Positions 45,976 to 57,282 of a DNA stretch of 64,000 nt are shown one piece after another. The stretch comes from Camillea tinctor (lineage: Eukaryota > Ascomycota > Sordariomycetes > Xylariales > Xylariaceae). The stretch lies in NCBI GenBank assembly GCA_022578605.1, contig MU394164.1:1-64000 (forward strand), in the 5' to 3' direction. The position numbers and the translations under genes are program-made. The notes under the pieces are model-generated. The model made no database searches, was not told where the DNA came from, and saw nothing but the letters and a program-made list of their open reading frames with translations. Every line of letters starts with the position of its first letter. Position 1 is the first letter of the stretch.

Positions 45976-47082
45976 TTACGATTCACCCTCACCCTGTTGA
46001 GAATCTCTCGAGACACATTCCGCCTTATCACGCCCCTCCCCATCACCTCCCCCCTCCAACTTCCCCTTCTCCCGCGCCTCCCTCTCCCTCTCCCTCTCCC
46101 CCCTCCTCCTCACGCACCAATCCCCCAACACCTTCCAAATCCTCTCCTTCTCCTCGGGCCTCAGCGAGGCCGCCAACCCGCTCGTACTCGTCGCCACGAA
46201 GATCCTCGAGCCCTCCCACCCCTCCCCCGCCCCAAACCGCCCCTCCCCGTCCTGCCACCCATACGCGAACTCGCCCTTCCCCAGCCCCTTGCCCCCGCGC
46301 CTCACCCGTACCACGCTCTCCCAGATGCTCTTCCCCACGAAGCACACGCACTCGGCCCTGGCGCCGCGGCACTTGGCCTCCAGCGCCGCGACGCCCGCGT
46401 CCATCTCGGCGCGGCTGAGCTCCGCCCCGCTGCGCGACGGGCGCGCCACGATGTTCGTGAGCCCGCACCCGTGCCGCCGCGGCAGGTCCCGGTCGTCGGC
46501 CGCGCGGTACGGCCGGCACGGCGGCGGGTCCGTGATCCCCGAGCTGCAGAGCAGCTTCCAGAAGAGGTTCGACGGGTGCGCGTACGCGTGCCCCGTGCGC
46601 GCCGTCTCGAGCCCCGGGTTCAGCCCCACGAAGAGGATGAGCAGCTCGGGCCCCAGCGCGTCCGGCAGCAGCGGCAGGTGCGCGTAGGTGCTAGGCGGGG
46701 CGTAGGTTTGGCGGCGACGCGGCTTTTTGGCGGGGGAGGAGGAGGGGAAATAGGGGGCGGTGGTGGTAGTGGTGGTGGTAGGGGCTTTGCGTTTAGGGGA
46801 TGGTTTGGGTTTGGATGGGGGGTTGTCTCTTGTAGTCGACAACGGCGTTGATGAGGAGGAGGGAGTAGAACAAGGGGGCCCAGATGCGGTTAATAGCCTT
46901 GCGCTGCGCCGGATCCCGGGTGGTGCCGGCGATGCCGTGGCTTGGAGCGCATTGGCGCTGGACCCGGCCTTGAACATGAAGTCGTTTAGTTTCAGGCGAC
47001 CTTCGAAGCTAGGCTCTTTAAGTCTAACTTCTTCAGTTGTCGCTGCTTCGGTGCTGTCTTCTTGGTTGTTGTTCCTCGCCAT
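45976..47082 (-). CDS. G/T(U)-mismatch-specific DNA glycosylase (TDG/MUG family)
   Basis: A single frame of 368 residues from the ATG at 47082 (MARNNNQEDSTEAA). The frame runs 11 codons further upstream but without an ATG. Residues 1-130 are disordered and basic, with Ser/Thr/Pro runs and KRKA and KKPRRR patches that could be nuclear localisation signals. The glycosylase core starts at about 148 with LFVGLNPGLETARTGHAYAH, the TDG/MUG motif with its catalytic Asn (about 155), followed by PSNLFWKLLCSSG. The second motif appears as FVATSTSGLAASL. The last 60 residues are highly charged. It removes thymine or uracil from mispairs with guanine, for example after deamination, in base excision repair. 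Coding GC is much higher than in the flanks. Confidence 0.93.
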   Translation of the reverse strand: MARNNNQEDSTEAATTEEVRLKEPSFEGRLKLNDFMFKAGSSANALQATASPAPPGIRRSARLLTASGPPCSTPSSSSTPLSTTRDNPPSKPKPSPKRKAPTTTTTTTAPYFPSSSPAKKPRRRQTYAPPSTYAHLPLLPDALGPELLILFVGLNPGLETARTGHAYAHPSNLFWKLLCSSGITDPPPCRPYRAADDRDLPRRHGCGLTNIVARPSRSGAELSRAEMDAGVAALEAKCRGARAECVCFVGKSIWESVVRVRRGGKGLGKGEFAYGWQDGEGRFGAGEGWEGSRIFVATSTSGLAASLRPEEKERIWKVLGDWCVRRRGEREREREAREKGKLEGGGDGEGRDKAECVSRDSQQGEGES

Positions 47083-47929
47083 TTTTATAAAAGGCAGACC
47101 CAGGCGCGATTCCAAGATGAAGTGGGTAGATGCCTATGCGAACACGTAGGTAGACCGATGTTTAATTACGTTTTTCCCCTGCTCTAACTTTCTCTCTTCT
47201 CTTTTCCTTTTTTGTTTTTCTTTTTTCGTCTTTTCGCCGTTTTATTGAAGACGATAGTGACAGTATAAGAGATACTCCGTGTAATTCCTTGGTGGCGGGT
47301 TTGATATTCGCCTTATGCACTGCCTGATTGGCTCGCTATCAATCAAGGTTGTTGCGGCTAGACCGTCCACCCCTATTCTACTATTCTAGGGGGTGCGTTT
47401 AGGTCACGTTAGCTACCCCTCTAACCACTTTCAGGTAGTACCCTACCTAGCAGGTTAGCTGTGTAACCGGTATGCCCATGTGTTCTGATACATGCATGAT
47501 CGCTTTACATATATTCAACCACTTCCCATCAATCGATCTTATCTCCGGTCATGCAATACTAAATCCGAATATATAACTACATTATCACGGTTCGATAAAC
47601 CCTTACCCATATCATATATTTACATATACCATATCAATTTACCGCCCCCAACTTCATAATGAGGTCTAAGTGTGTCTTGCAAAATTCTGTCATAATTATC
47701 CTATCACTCGCTCCTAGAACCTCAGTATTAATGTCTACTTATATATATCCAAACCCTATATAACGAAACATCAAGTTAAACCTCCTCTAGCAGAGTCGGT
47801 AGGCATCAAGCTTACCGCTTCAATAAGCACCTGAAGTAGAACCAGATGTCATATCGCCAAATTACTTTCACAAGTCTAGCCTTACCTGCTTTCCAGAGTG
47901 CCCTTCCCATGCCTTAGGTTTCTACCGGC
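47083..47929. other. Intergenic, no gene seen
   Basis: Promoter region of the DNA glycosylase, with CT-rich DNA at 47180-47240, and the 3' flank of the MFS pseudogene. No feature beyond that. Confidence 0.5.
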
Positions 47930-49742
47930 TCATTGCTGCTTCAGCTCACACATATGCTTAGTCGCCTCAGCTGCAAAGTAGCATTTGCGTATCCGCCCAC
48001 CATACCAGTAGAAGATGAAAGGTAATGGCACACATACCAGAACCAGGAAGCTCGGGACGCAGCCGGCCCAGCTGGTACCGATACCACGGCGCAAGTACTG
48101 CATGTAAAAAAATATATTTAAATGATTAGTGGTTGTTTTCGCGAGAAACGTACCAGTTGCAAAATGATCCAGTGGGTAGATGGACTGTTTGCCCACGCGA
48201 GCTAGAAGAGCTCTACGAGAATGACGACACATCCAACTAGAGACATAGGGAGGCGGATTTCTGGGTTAAAAGATCGTTCGTTGCTAGTCTTGATAGCATC
48301 GGTAGAGTGAACGGTTACGAGGACTGCGGCAAAGATGCCAATGTCAATTCCGACAGCAAAACCAAGGAAGGATAGGCCTCCAATACCTTCATCACAGTCA
48401 CGTTATTCCTGATATACTGGGGAAAGTAGCGGAAGAGAGGTATAACTATTCCGTTTATAAGTGGATTTCGTGTAAGCGAGACGTGGTGAATGACCTACTG
48501 TGCCGTATAAATTTTCCATGTATAAGGTCAGCAGTAAGACGATAGGCTCGTAACAAAGAAGCACCCATGATCGAATAAGAGCGACCTTAGGCGCATCTAG
48601 GAAAGTCTTCTTCTGACGATCCTTTTCCAATTTCAAGACGTATATACGGCCTTTAACTTTCGAGGGCCGGTCTGCGCGCCGCATAAGTAGCACACGGGCG
48701 AGCGCTTCGGGGAGGATCACCGTCATAGAAAGACAGCATACATCGCCTAGAATCGCGCTAACATCATGATTCCAAGAATACACGACTCTCGTATGGATTC
48801 ATGACGGAATGGGACAAGAGATGTAGTGTCTTACAGGAATCCCTGCACCCATCTCCATCCGGCCTTCTCCCCCAGAAACCCACCGACGGCTTGGTCGAGT
48901 GTGGAGCCAAACAAAGGGGCCGAAGGAAAGAATATCATGATTAATCCTAGCTGCTTATTACTCCAGATGTCTACAAGGATGCCACCTGCAATAGTTGATG
49001 ATGATGAGCCGAATACACCCGCTATAAACCGCATAATCACTAGGCCCCCGATCGTGAGCGCCGAAGCGCATCCGGTAGTGAAGAGGGTAAACCCAGGCAC
49101 CAGGTAACCAATATCTATTCATATCTATCACTAATATAAGAAGAGATAAGTAAATATCAAGTCAAGGCGCCGGCCATGTAACTCGCTCAAAGGACCCCAG
49201 ATTACAGGTCCCGCTGCAAAGCTGAAGGCATAAGCATAATAGTATAAAGGTAGATACTATTGTAATAGATCACACACTTTAGGTTGACGAAGAATTATAA
49301 ATCAAGGTATTGAAAAAAAGACATACCCGAGAATCAAGGCTGACAACCCAAGCTCAAAAAGTGGTTCACTAATCGGAAATCTCTTCATCACCTGGACAGC
49401 AGGGGCCGTATAATCACTCGTAGCTAAAGTGACTACGAAGTTGGCTAAGGACACTAAACCCGTGAAGATCCATCGCACAGCCTGGGTGAACTGAATTGGG
49501 TCTCGGGGGTTAGTCTGTGTCTAGCCGACGGTAAATGGATCCTGGTCTGTCCCAGATCCAGGATCTGGGTAGTCGAGGATACACCCATCCACCCAGCCAA
49601 GATCAAACATGAGAGCACAATACAGCAAGTGGCAGTTTGGAGGTAGGTAAGATTCTTCAAGCTCCATTTTCTCCTCGAGCAATACGAGATGTAGGAGATT
49701 TTTGAGTTGGACTTTTACACAGATAGCCATGATCAATACCAA
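47930..49742 (-). pseudogene. Decaying MFS transporter (DHA1, polyamine/drug type)
   Basis: Fragments in order along the minus strand match a 12-TM DHA1 transporter. They are an N-terminal region before NPRDPIQFTQAVRW, TM1-2 (LVSLANFVVTLATSDYTAPA), AFSFAAGPVIWGPLSELHGRR (motif A region), IMRFIAGVFGSSSSTIAGG, GGFLGEKAGWRWVQGFL, a loop with LLMRRADRPSKVKG, EPIVLLLTLYM, GIGGLSFLGFAVG, a region ending LVELF-stop-LAWANSPSTHW, and a C-terminus SFLVLVCVPLPFIFYWYGG. Three stops interrupt conserved positions: TAG at 49521-49523 and 48202-48204 (each where the family has Trp) and TAA at 48403-48405. Segments around TM9-TM11 are missing. It sits next to the NRPS-like gene and may once have been its exporter. 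Confidence 0.85.
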
Positions 49743-52017
49743 ATATGTTCTTATAGAAACCCTTATATAAGTAGATTATCGAAATTATTCAACGAAGTCA
49801 AGCAGACAAAACAGCACCAGAAATATTAAACTTAATACATAAGCCCATTTCAATGTCATTTATTATCTTGAGTTATAACGATTACCCACCTAATAAACGT
49901 TGGCAATGAATCGCAGAGTAACCTTATAACGTAGGATGAGACTAGTTATAGACCAGCTTACATACTTCGGGGCAAACAATCCCCGGTCATATGCATACAT
50001 CAATATAAGCTGATAGGTTACACACTTCTTAGCACCCCTATAATATACCCCTCTATTATACTCCTATATTAGCTGAATAAACTTAACTTACAAAGAAACG
50101 GACAATAGAAGTACATCTACTTTGAACTAGTTTTCTCAATATATCGTGCTAATATAAGGAACGTAGATATAACAAAATAAATTGATATATATGTATTGAC
50201 GATCATTAAATCACATAGAGAAGATAACCTATTCACTGCCGTTCTATTCATATCCAATTTCTTTGAGATACTTATACAAGCGATATTCATCCATATTGTT
50301 ATAGACCATTCTTTGGCGTTTCAACTTGCCCAACCTAGGCTTAGGCAAAGAGTATATGGGTTATAATACTCGTGCCGCCGCCCCCCCACTTCCATCCGGC
50401 GTCGCCTTTCCTGTCCGAATTTCGCTTCCGACAGAACCCCAGGTGATCTCAACTTTTGTAAGAAAAACGTGCTATTGCATCACCATATTTCCTCCTACGG
50501 AAGTCCCTCGGAAGGAGATACCATTGTGCGTATAGAATATTACGAACCGGTGAACTTATCGTAGTTAGCCTCGTCAGCCTTCCAGCCTCGGTGTTACCGA
50601 GCAGAGACCCGCGATTCAGGTAAGGGTATAACCATTTACATAGCTCTATTAGTATTGTTCGTGACTCGGTAAAAGATTCGATGAGAAATCCGCTATGAAA
50701 CTGCCGTGGAATCCTTCGGGTGGCATTCTCGTGTTACCTGTGGCAGGGGGGTGATTTCAAGTGCTTACTTTACTTCCGTATAGCCTCTGTCACACACAGC
50801 AAGCGATGTCGAATTATCGTAGAGAGGCTGCTAATTACTATGTCTATCAGCGTGCCTTTTCTTTTCAAATGTGCAGGAACTTGGTATTCACTATGTTTCA
50901 TGGGTGGCTGGCTAGTGGCCAAGGGTGTTTACTATCCTAACAAGAGTGCCTTCGCATTCTGTAGCGATATTCGGTCTTTCGCCATGCATTTTCTTATCAG
51001 AAAATTGACCGGTGAGCATGTTATTCGGTGACAGGCTTATAGAATTTCCTAATAGAGACTCAAGATCGGATCATTTGATCTCGGTGTTTGCTGTACAGCT
51101 GCCTTTTATCCAACATATTGCCAGAAGTGGAAAGGGGTAAGAAAAGCAGAATAGCCCTTTTAAACCAGATCCACCTGTTGACATACTCGATCTGGCAACA
51201 TCATTCTTCTGCAAGGCTAATAGCCCAGTGGACGGTGCAGTCAGCCCCATATTCCTCTATTGTTATCTCTAAGTACCACTTGATATGGTCATCACGAAGC
51301 CAAATAATGTTCACATTTGAACACTGCTTAGTTCCCAAGAATGTCTAACTTCAGTAGAATGGGGTGAATCTAGAGGACTAATTAGAAGTTCCATGTAAGG
51401 GCCTTGTGGACTACGAGTCCCTATCTTAGAATAAAGCTCGATCCTCTTAACAATAGACATATAATAATTTGTTTAGATGTTACTAGACGGGTGAAACACA
51501 CCTAATCTGGTATCCTGTTGTACGTGTGGAACTTGTATATGATGACATTCGGCCTCACCGTTCATACATCAAGAAAGGGAGTGGCCTGATACATCTAGAT
51601 AGGATCTTATGTGCCCAAGAGCCGCGGCTGTGTTGCGACCAGATAGCTAGCTAGAATAGGGATAATCTAGTCAATTTATTATTGTCACACCTTGTATTCG
51701 ATAATCTTCTATTTTGTCATTTAGGAGGTGTAAGAAATTTGCCTCCTTGTGCTCACAAAGTTTAGCTCATCTCTCCTATCGAGTATTGTATTGGTTGGAT
51801 ATTGGACAAGTTGTCTCTCTTCGAGATCCTTTGTAGAGTAATATCAAAGCGTATACATCTTCCAGGGCTTATGCGTGAGGTATTCTTCCTTACGATACAT
51901 TCCCATACTGACGTCAAGACAACCCCTTCGTGTTTTCAATAGGCTATTACACTTTTTCATAGTCCCGTGTGCCAAGAATAGAAGACATTATATCGAATTT
52001 GGTGAAGTAAAATAAAG
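49743..52017. other. Intergenic, no supported gene
   Basis: 2.3 kb, AT-rich between 49740 and 50300. Frames such as 50720-51031 start with a non-ATG codon and have no features. Confidence 0.5.
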
Positions 52018-52024
52018 TATAAAG
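52018..52024 (+). promoter_or_regulatory. TATA-like box of the NRPS-like gene
   Basis: TATAAAG lies about 95 bases upstream of the ATG at 52114. Confidence 0.45.
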
Positions 52025-52113
52025 GCAGCTGTGGTTACTGGCTAAATTAAAACTAATGAGCCCAGAACATAACTTGCCTACAATTCACAAATCTAAGCAG
52101 TAACTAAAGCACA

Positions 52114-55100
52114 ATGACTACCTGTCTCTTCCCTATACAAAATGGGCTTGCCCCCAATGATATGGGGGCAAGCAATGATGACCGTGGCAATGTGGAAGTC
52201 GAGCTTCCTAGCAACGATATTCTCACCTCTTTTTGTAAGGAACACCAGTTGACTGTAGAGCAACTGATCCACGCCACCTGGGCACTATTGCTTCATCGAT
52301 ACGTCGGCGAAGAGACCATCGCGTTTGTGGTTTTGACATCTACCGCCACCCCAGACTGTTCGACTTATTTCTCTTGCTCAATGGAAGATACAACACCTTT
52401 CTCGGGCTACCTTGAAGGTATTGGGAATTATTATTATGCCGCAAGTGGAGAATCCTCGCGGGGAATTCCTGTTGCCGCTGTTAACACCGGCGTCTACTAT
52501 CATGGTGCAGATGAAGAGGTAAATGAGGAAAAACACGAGCAGGAGAGCTTGTTAGCAACGGATATATCAAATCAAGTAAGCAATATCTAAGTAGTAGCTT
52601 CGGACATAGGCTGATAAATGTAGCTCTTTTCGTCAAGCAAGCTTGCTTTAATGGTCAACGCAGACTTTCGACGCGATATACCGAAGCTTACCTTGACATA
52701 TAGTGCTGAAGTTGGGGGCAGTATTGCTCAGAATGTTGCGTGTACCCTGGCCAAAGCGCTGAACGAGATCACCTCCTTGGACTCTCGACTATCCACGCCT
52801 GTGAACGAAATAGACTTGCTGAGTGAGAGAGACCAACAGCTGCTCCGGAGCTGGAATCGCGACTATCCACCCGCAATCCACGGTTGTATTCACGAAATGA
52901 TTGCAGCTCAAGCTCAGATTACTCCCGATGCTGAGGCCATCTGCTCGTGGGATGGAAACTTGACGTACGGGGAATTGGAGCATCTATCAAATCGCCTAGC
53001 TGCGTACTTGCAACAAGAATATCCTCATCTGACGGGCCCAGAGATGGCAATTGGCATCTGCTTCGAGAAGTCATTCGCAGCTGTTGTCTCGGAGCTCGCT
53101 ATCCTCAAAACGGGGAGTGCATTTGTTCCAATGGACGGAGGACATCCGACGGAGAGGCTGAAGGCCATTGTTGATATCGCGGATATTTCGTTGGTACTCG
53201 CTTCGCCACAGTGGACATCTCGCTTGGAACCTATTGTAGATACCGTTGTCTGCACGCCGACCTCGAAGTCTTTGCTGGGAGAGATGCTCTCGCATATAGA
53301 GAATCCTCTTCCTGCTATACCAAGTTCGAGCGTTACACCAGATAACGCAGCGTTCGTATTGTTCACTTCAGGCTCAACAGGCAAGCCAAAGGCAGTTGTG
53401 CAGCCCCATGGAGCTGTTTGCACGCTTTTCAAGAGCCACGCCAAAAGCCTCTATGTGGATTCGAGTTGTCGCGTGCTACAGTTTGCAGCATATACCTTTG
53501 ACGTCTCGACTATGGATATTTATATTACTCTCACGCAGGGCGGTTGTCTCTGTATACCCAGCGAAGACGATCGCCGCACCAATCTCGCGGGATTCATCCG
53601 TCAAATGCAGGTGAACTGGGCTTGTCTAACAGCGACAGTCGCTAACCTCCTATACCCTCACCAAGTGCCTACACTGAAGACTCTGGTTTTATCTGGGGAA
53701 GCTATGCAAGATGAACATTTGGAGCGTTGGTTCGGGCACTTACGTCTGATTAACTGCTATGGCCCTGTTGAGAGTGGAAACTGCACTGCATACGAATTTC
53801 AAGAGAGACACAAGAAGCCCGGACCGACGATTGGAAGTGCGATGGACGGAGCACGGTGTTGGATTGTCAATCCACATAATCCAAACCGGTTAGCCTCTGT
53901 TGGCGAGATGGGTGAGATCCTAGTTGAAGGGCCGACTTTATCACGGGGCTATCACAAGGATCCTCTCCGGACACAGGTGGCTTTCGTGGAGGATCTGCAG
54001 TGGAGTGTGAATGGTCTCTTCACTTATCCCAATTATCAAGGTCCACGCAGGTTCTACAGAACAGCGGACCTAGGGTACATGGATCCGGATGGGTTGATCG
54101 TCTACGCTGGGCGGTCCGATCAGCAAGTCAAAGTTCACGGCCAGCGAGTCGAATTGATGGAGATCGAATACCACTTAACCACATGTTTCCCTTCAGCAAT
54201 ATCTCGAGTAGTAGTTGCATATCCTCGCTCGGGACCACTAGCAGGACGACTGGTAGGCGTGCTGCAGCTTGAACATCCCCTTGAAATTGGTCGTATTATA
54301 AGAAATCAATCGTTCAACCCATTTAGCGTCCTAGATTCTCCCCAGGCCGATGTTATTCTAAGATCTAGACTCCCTAGTTATATGGTGCCTTCGCTATTGC
54401 TGGTAATCGATCAAATACCACTGACAGACTCGGGGAAAAGTTACCGCAAAAAGATTCACGACCAACTATGCTCATTGTCTGAGGATGTCAGATCCTTTTC
54501 GCTCGGGGTGTCGGATATCTCTCCTCTTGCTAAGGACGAGATAGTTGCAGCTGCTATCAGCGCTTTTCTATCTGATCTCCTTCATATCGACGTCATTCAG
54601 AACCGGGATGTTCCCCTTGATAGACTAGGAATGAACTCAATCCAGGCCATGTCACTTCTGACTTGGCTAAAGTCTCAATATGGCGCGAATGTAAGAATCG
54701 AGCATCTAAGTGAGGATGGAGTGAGCGTCAGATCTTTGGCGCAGGCTGTTCAAGCAGCAACTTCAAGGAAGACTACATTGGCAGTTGACCTCGAGAAGGA
54801 GGTGGATCAGATTACCGAGTCAATATCCCTTGAGCTGCGTCAAAATCCTCGCTCGGACGTAAGCACTCTAAGCCCCCCTGATTCGGCTAGGAGCGTTCTT
54901 TTAACTGGAGGGACGGGTTATCTCGGTATCGAGATATTTCGTCAGCTGCTTTTGCATCCTACAGTATGTCGCATCTACGTCCTTATCCGGGCTAGCAACC
55001 AAGAAGATGGGTTTAAACGTCTTCGCCAGGCCATGTTTGACGCCGGACACCAGTGGGACCGTCGATGGGAGGAACTAGCAATCGTTTGGCCGGGTGACTT

Positions 55101-56082
55101 GAGTAAGCCGCAACTTGGCCTGGAAAAGAAGCACTGGGAGCATTTGGTCAGCGGAAATGTCAACACTATCATACACAATGGTGCATTAGTTCGGTATAAC
55201 GTGGGCTATGAGAAACTAAAGCCGAGCAACGTCCTTTCAACTGCAGAGATCCTAAGGGCCATGTCCGGCTGCCCACGCGCAGTCAATTTTGTGTACGTCT
55301 CGGGCGGGCAGCGCTCAAGTCCTGAGGAAGAACTATCCGAGACAACCCGGATAAAGCAAGCAGCCCAGTCAACGGGCTATTCTCAGAGCAAGCTTGTCTC
55401 CGAACTTGTTGTCTCTCGTATTTCAAGTGAGTTAAGGAATAGTCGAGGCCACCGACTTAGCATCGTTCGACCTGGATACATAATTGGGTCATCGACCAAG
55501 GGCGTTGCGAACACCCGCGACTATATTTGGAGGCTTCTAGCCGGGGCTACGGAGGCGGGTATTATGAGCAGCCGCGATAATGAGTGGATGTTCATTTGTG
55601 ATGTGGAACAGGTTGCTAAGAAGGTTCTGAGCAACAGCAACATCATGACTCTAGCCTTGGAGGATAGCAGTCAAAGCCCAGAAGCCAACGTAACAACAAT
55701 CATGGACGGGGTTTATCTAGCAGACATATGGGAAGTTCTCAGCCAAGAACTTCACTGTACCCTCCGCCCACTCAGCTCGTCGCAGTGGTGGTCTGATATG
55801 AGAGATTTCGTCGAGAAGCAGGGCGATGCTCACCCGCTGTGGCCCTTGTATTTCCTCCTCGACGAGGAACAGGGCGCGTTCACGTGCTTTTGGAAGAGCA
55901 ACACATCTGCAGCTAATCGACGCTTAGTGATGAAGGCTATTTGCAAGAATATTGGCTATCTGATACAGACCGGATTCCTCCTACCTAATCGCAGTCCTGA
56001 TCGTGATCTGGACGAGAAGGTCGGGGGGGTTAGTAAGGGGGAGCTGCCGGCGCAGTGGGTGCAGCCGGTAGGTACTCAGTGA
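52114..56082 (+). CDS. NRPS-like enzyme, adenylation-thiolation-reductase (A-T-R)
   Basis: Two exons, 52114-52575 and 52624-56082 (48-nt intron), give 1306 residues. Residues 1-200 look like the remains of a condensation-type domain (LTVEQLIHATWALLLHRYVG...LALNEIT-like end). The A domain follows with A3 LFTSGSTGKPKAV (about 400), YTFDVS carrying the Asp that binds an amino-acid alpha-amine, A5 NCYGPVE, A7 YRTADLGYMDPDG, A8 GRSDQQVKVHGQRVE and the A10 Lys in DSGKSYRKK. The T domain has LGMNSIQAM with the phosphopantetheine Ser at about 824. The R domain has VLLTGGTGYLG (NADPH) at about 912 and catalytic Tyr/Lys in YSQSK. It should activate one amino acid and release it reductively as aldehyde or alcohol. 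It is not LYS2: the A-core motifs are NRPS-type. Neighbours include only a dead MFS transporter. Confidence 0.92.
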
Positions 56083-57282
56083 GCAATACACACTACGTTA
56101 TAACTAAGTTGTATGAGTGGAATCCTTCTTTACTCTGACAATGTTGTCAATTACTTAAAAAACTTAGGGCTGAGACCGGAAGCAAAAGATAGATAAACAT
56201 AATAACCAGATTGTTAGTTGTGGTTGTAGTTGTCAGAATAATAGAGAGCTACCGAAAGTCTTCCTCCTATAAGCCATAAGTACTATGTAAGTACTACTGT
56301 AATAACCAATTTAAGTGGAACGGTGACACAAGGTTCCATCCCACCAGATCGGATAAGACCCTACCCACGTAAGCAGTCAAGACCCTAGTCCCCGATTTCT
56401 TCACCTGGTACGTACCCAAGGTATAAAGCACTACTGTCTGTGTACTTTACACAGCATCTTCTTCCACCTTGTCAATTCCTCTTCTCCTCTACTTCCATTT
56501 TCTATATATTCTTAATCTAGCATTTTCCCGACCTTGTTTCAATAGACAGGCCCAATTCCCGAGATCATATAGGTTATTCATAACGATATGTATCTAGCTG
56601 TATTGAAAAGACCAGGAAAAACTGTGCATCATCCAATGTAATGCGATCTCAACATCAATAACGAATAGGATGCGGTTCTTCTCATGCATACGTTTAACAC
56701 GTGTAAGCACTGACTGGGCAGCGGTGAGCTAACACGAAAACCAGAGACGGTTATAAGTTGCAAATCTAGGTTAAAGTTATCTGGTTTTAGGGACCTAAAG
56801 TGAAGGATGGTGGTGCACTACATGCACTATGTACATGCACTAACGAGCCTCAGCCCCTCCTCTCTCTTTTTTTCTTCCAGCCCACTTCACCCCTCCAACC
56901 CCCCCCTGGTCTGATCACCGACTGGGGTCCCCCTCCAAGCTTTGAGACCGTACTACAGTAGTCCTACCGTAACACTACGTATTCAGTTGCAGCTCTCTAT
57001 TTATGTATTGTACAATACTTCTCGTGTTTTGTTTGGTGGGGTCAGCGCTAAAATATAATACATTGTACACTGTAGCCCCTTTCCTTTCTTCTCCCCTTCA
57101 CCTCCTCTCCTCCTCCTTAAGTAGTGTGTAGATACCAACAATATCTTGGTTTACTACTTCTTCTCCGTCCTGTTTGTTTTCTTTTTGGAGGTGGATTTGT
57201 TTTGTTCAACAAATCACCATTTCATATCCCACTTACATCATCTATATACCCCATACCTTTACCTAGATCTAGATCACTAGCC
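56083..57282. other. Intergenic; promoter of UDP-GlcNAc pyrophosphorylase
   Basis: No gene. Long pyrimidine tracts (56860-56910, 57075-57120) and an A/T/C leader precede the ATG at 57283, as usual for strongly expressed fungal housekeeping genes. Confidence 0.6.

Noticed and set aside
46043..46851. Long Arg/Pro-rich frames over the TDG gene
   Set aside because: Shadows of a very GC-rich coding sequence; the TDG motif lies in one frame only.
50720..51031. 103-codon frame upstream of the NRPS-like gene
   Set aside because: Starts at GTG, not ATG, and shows no domain.
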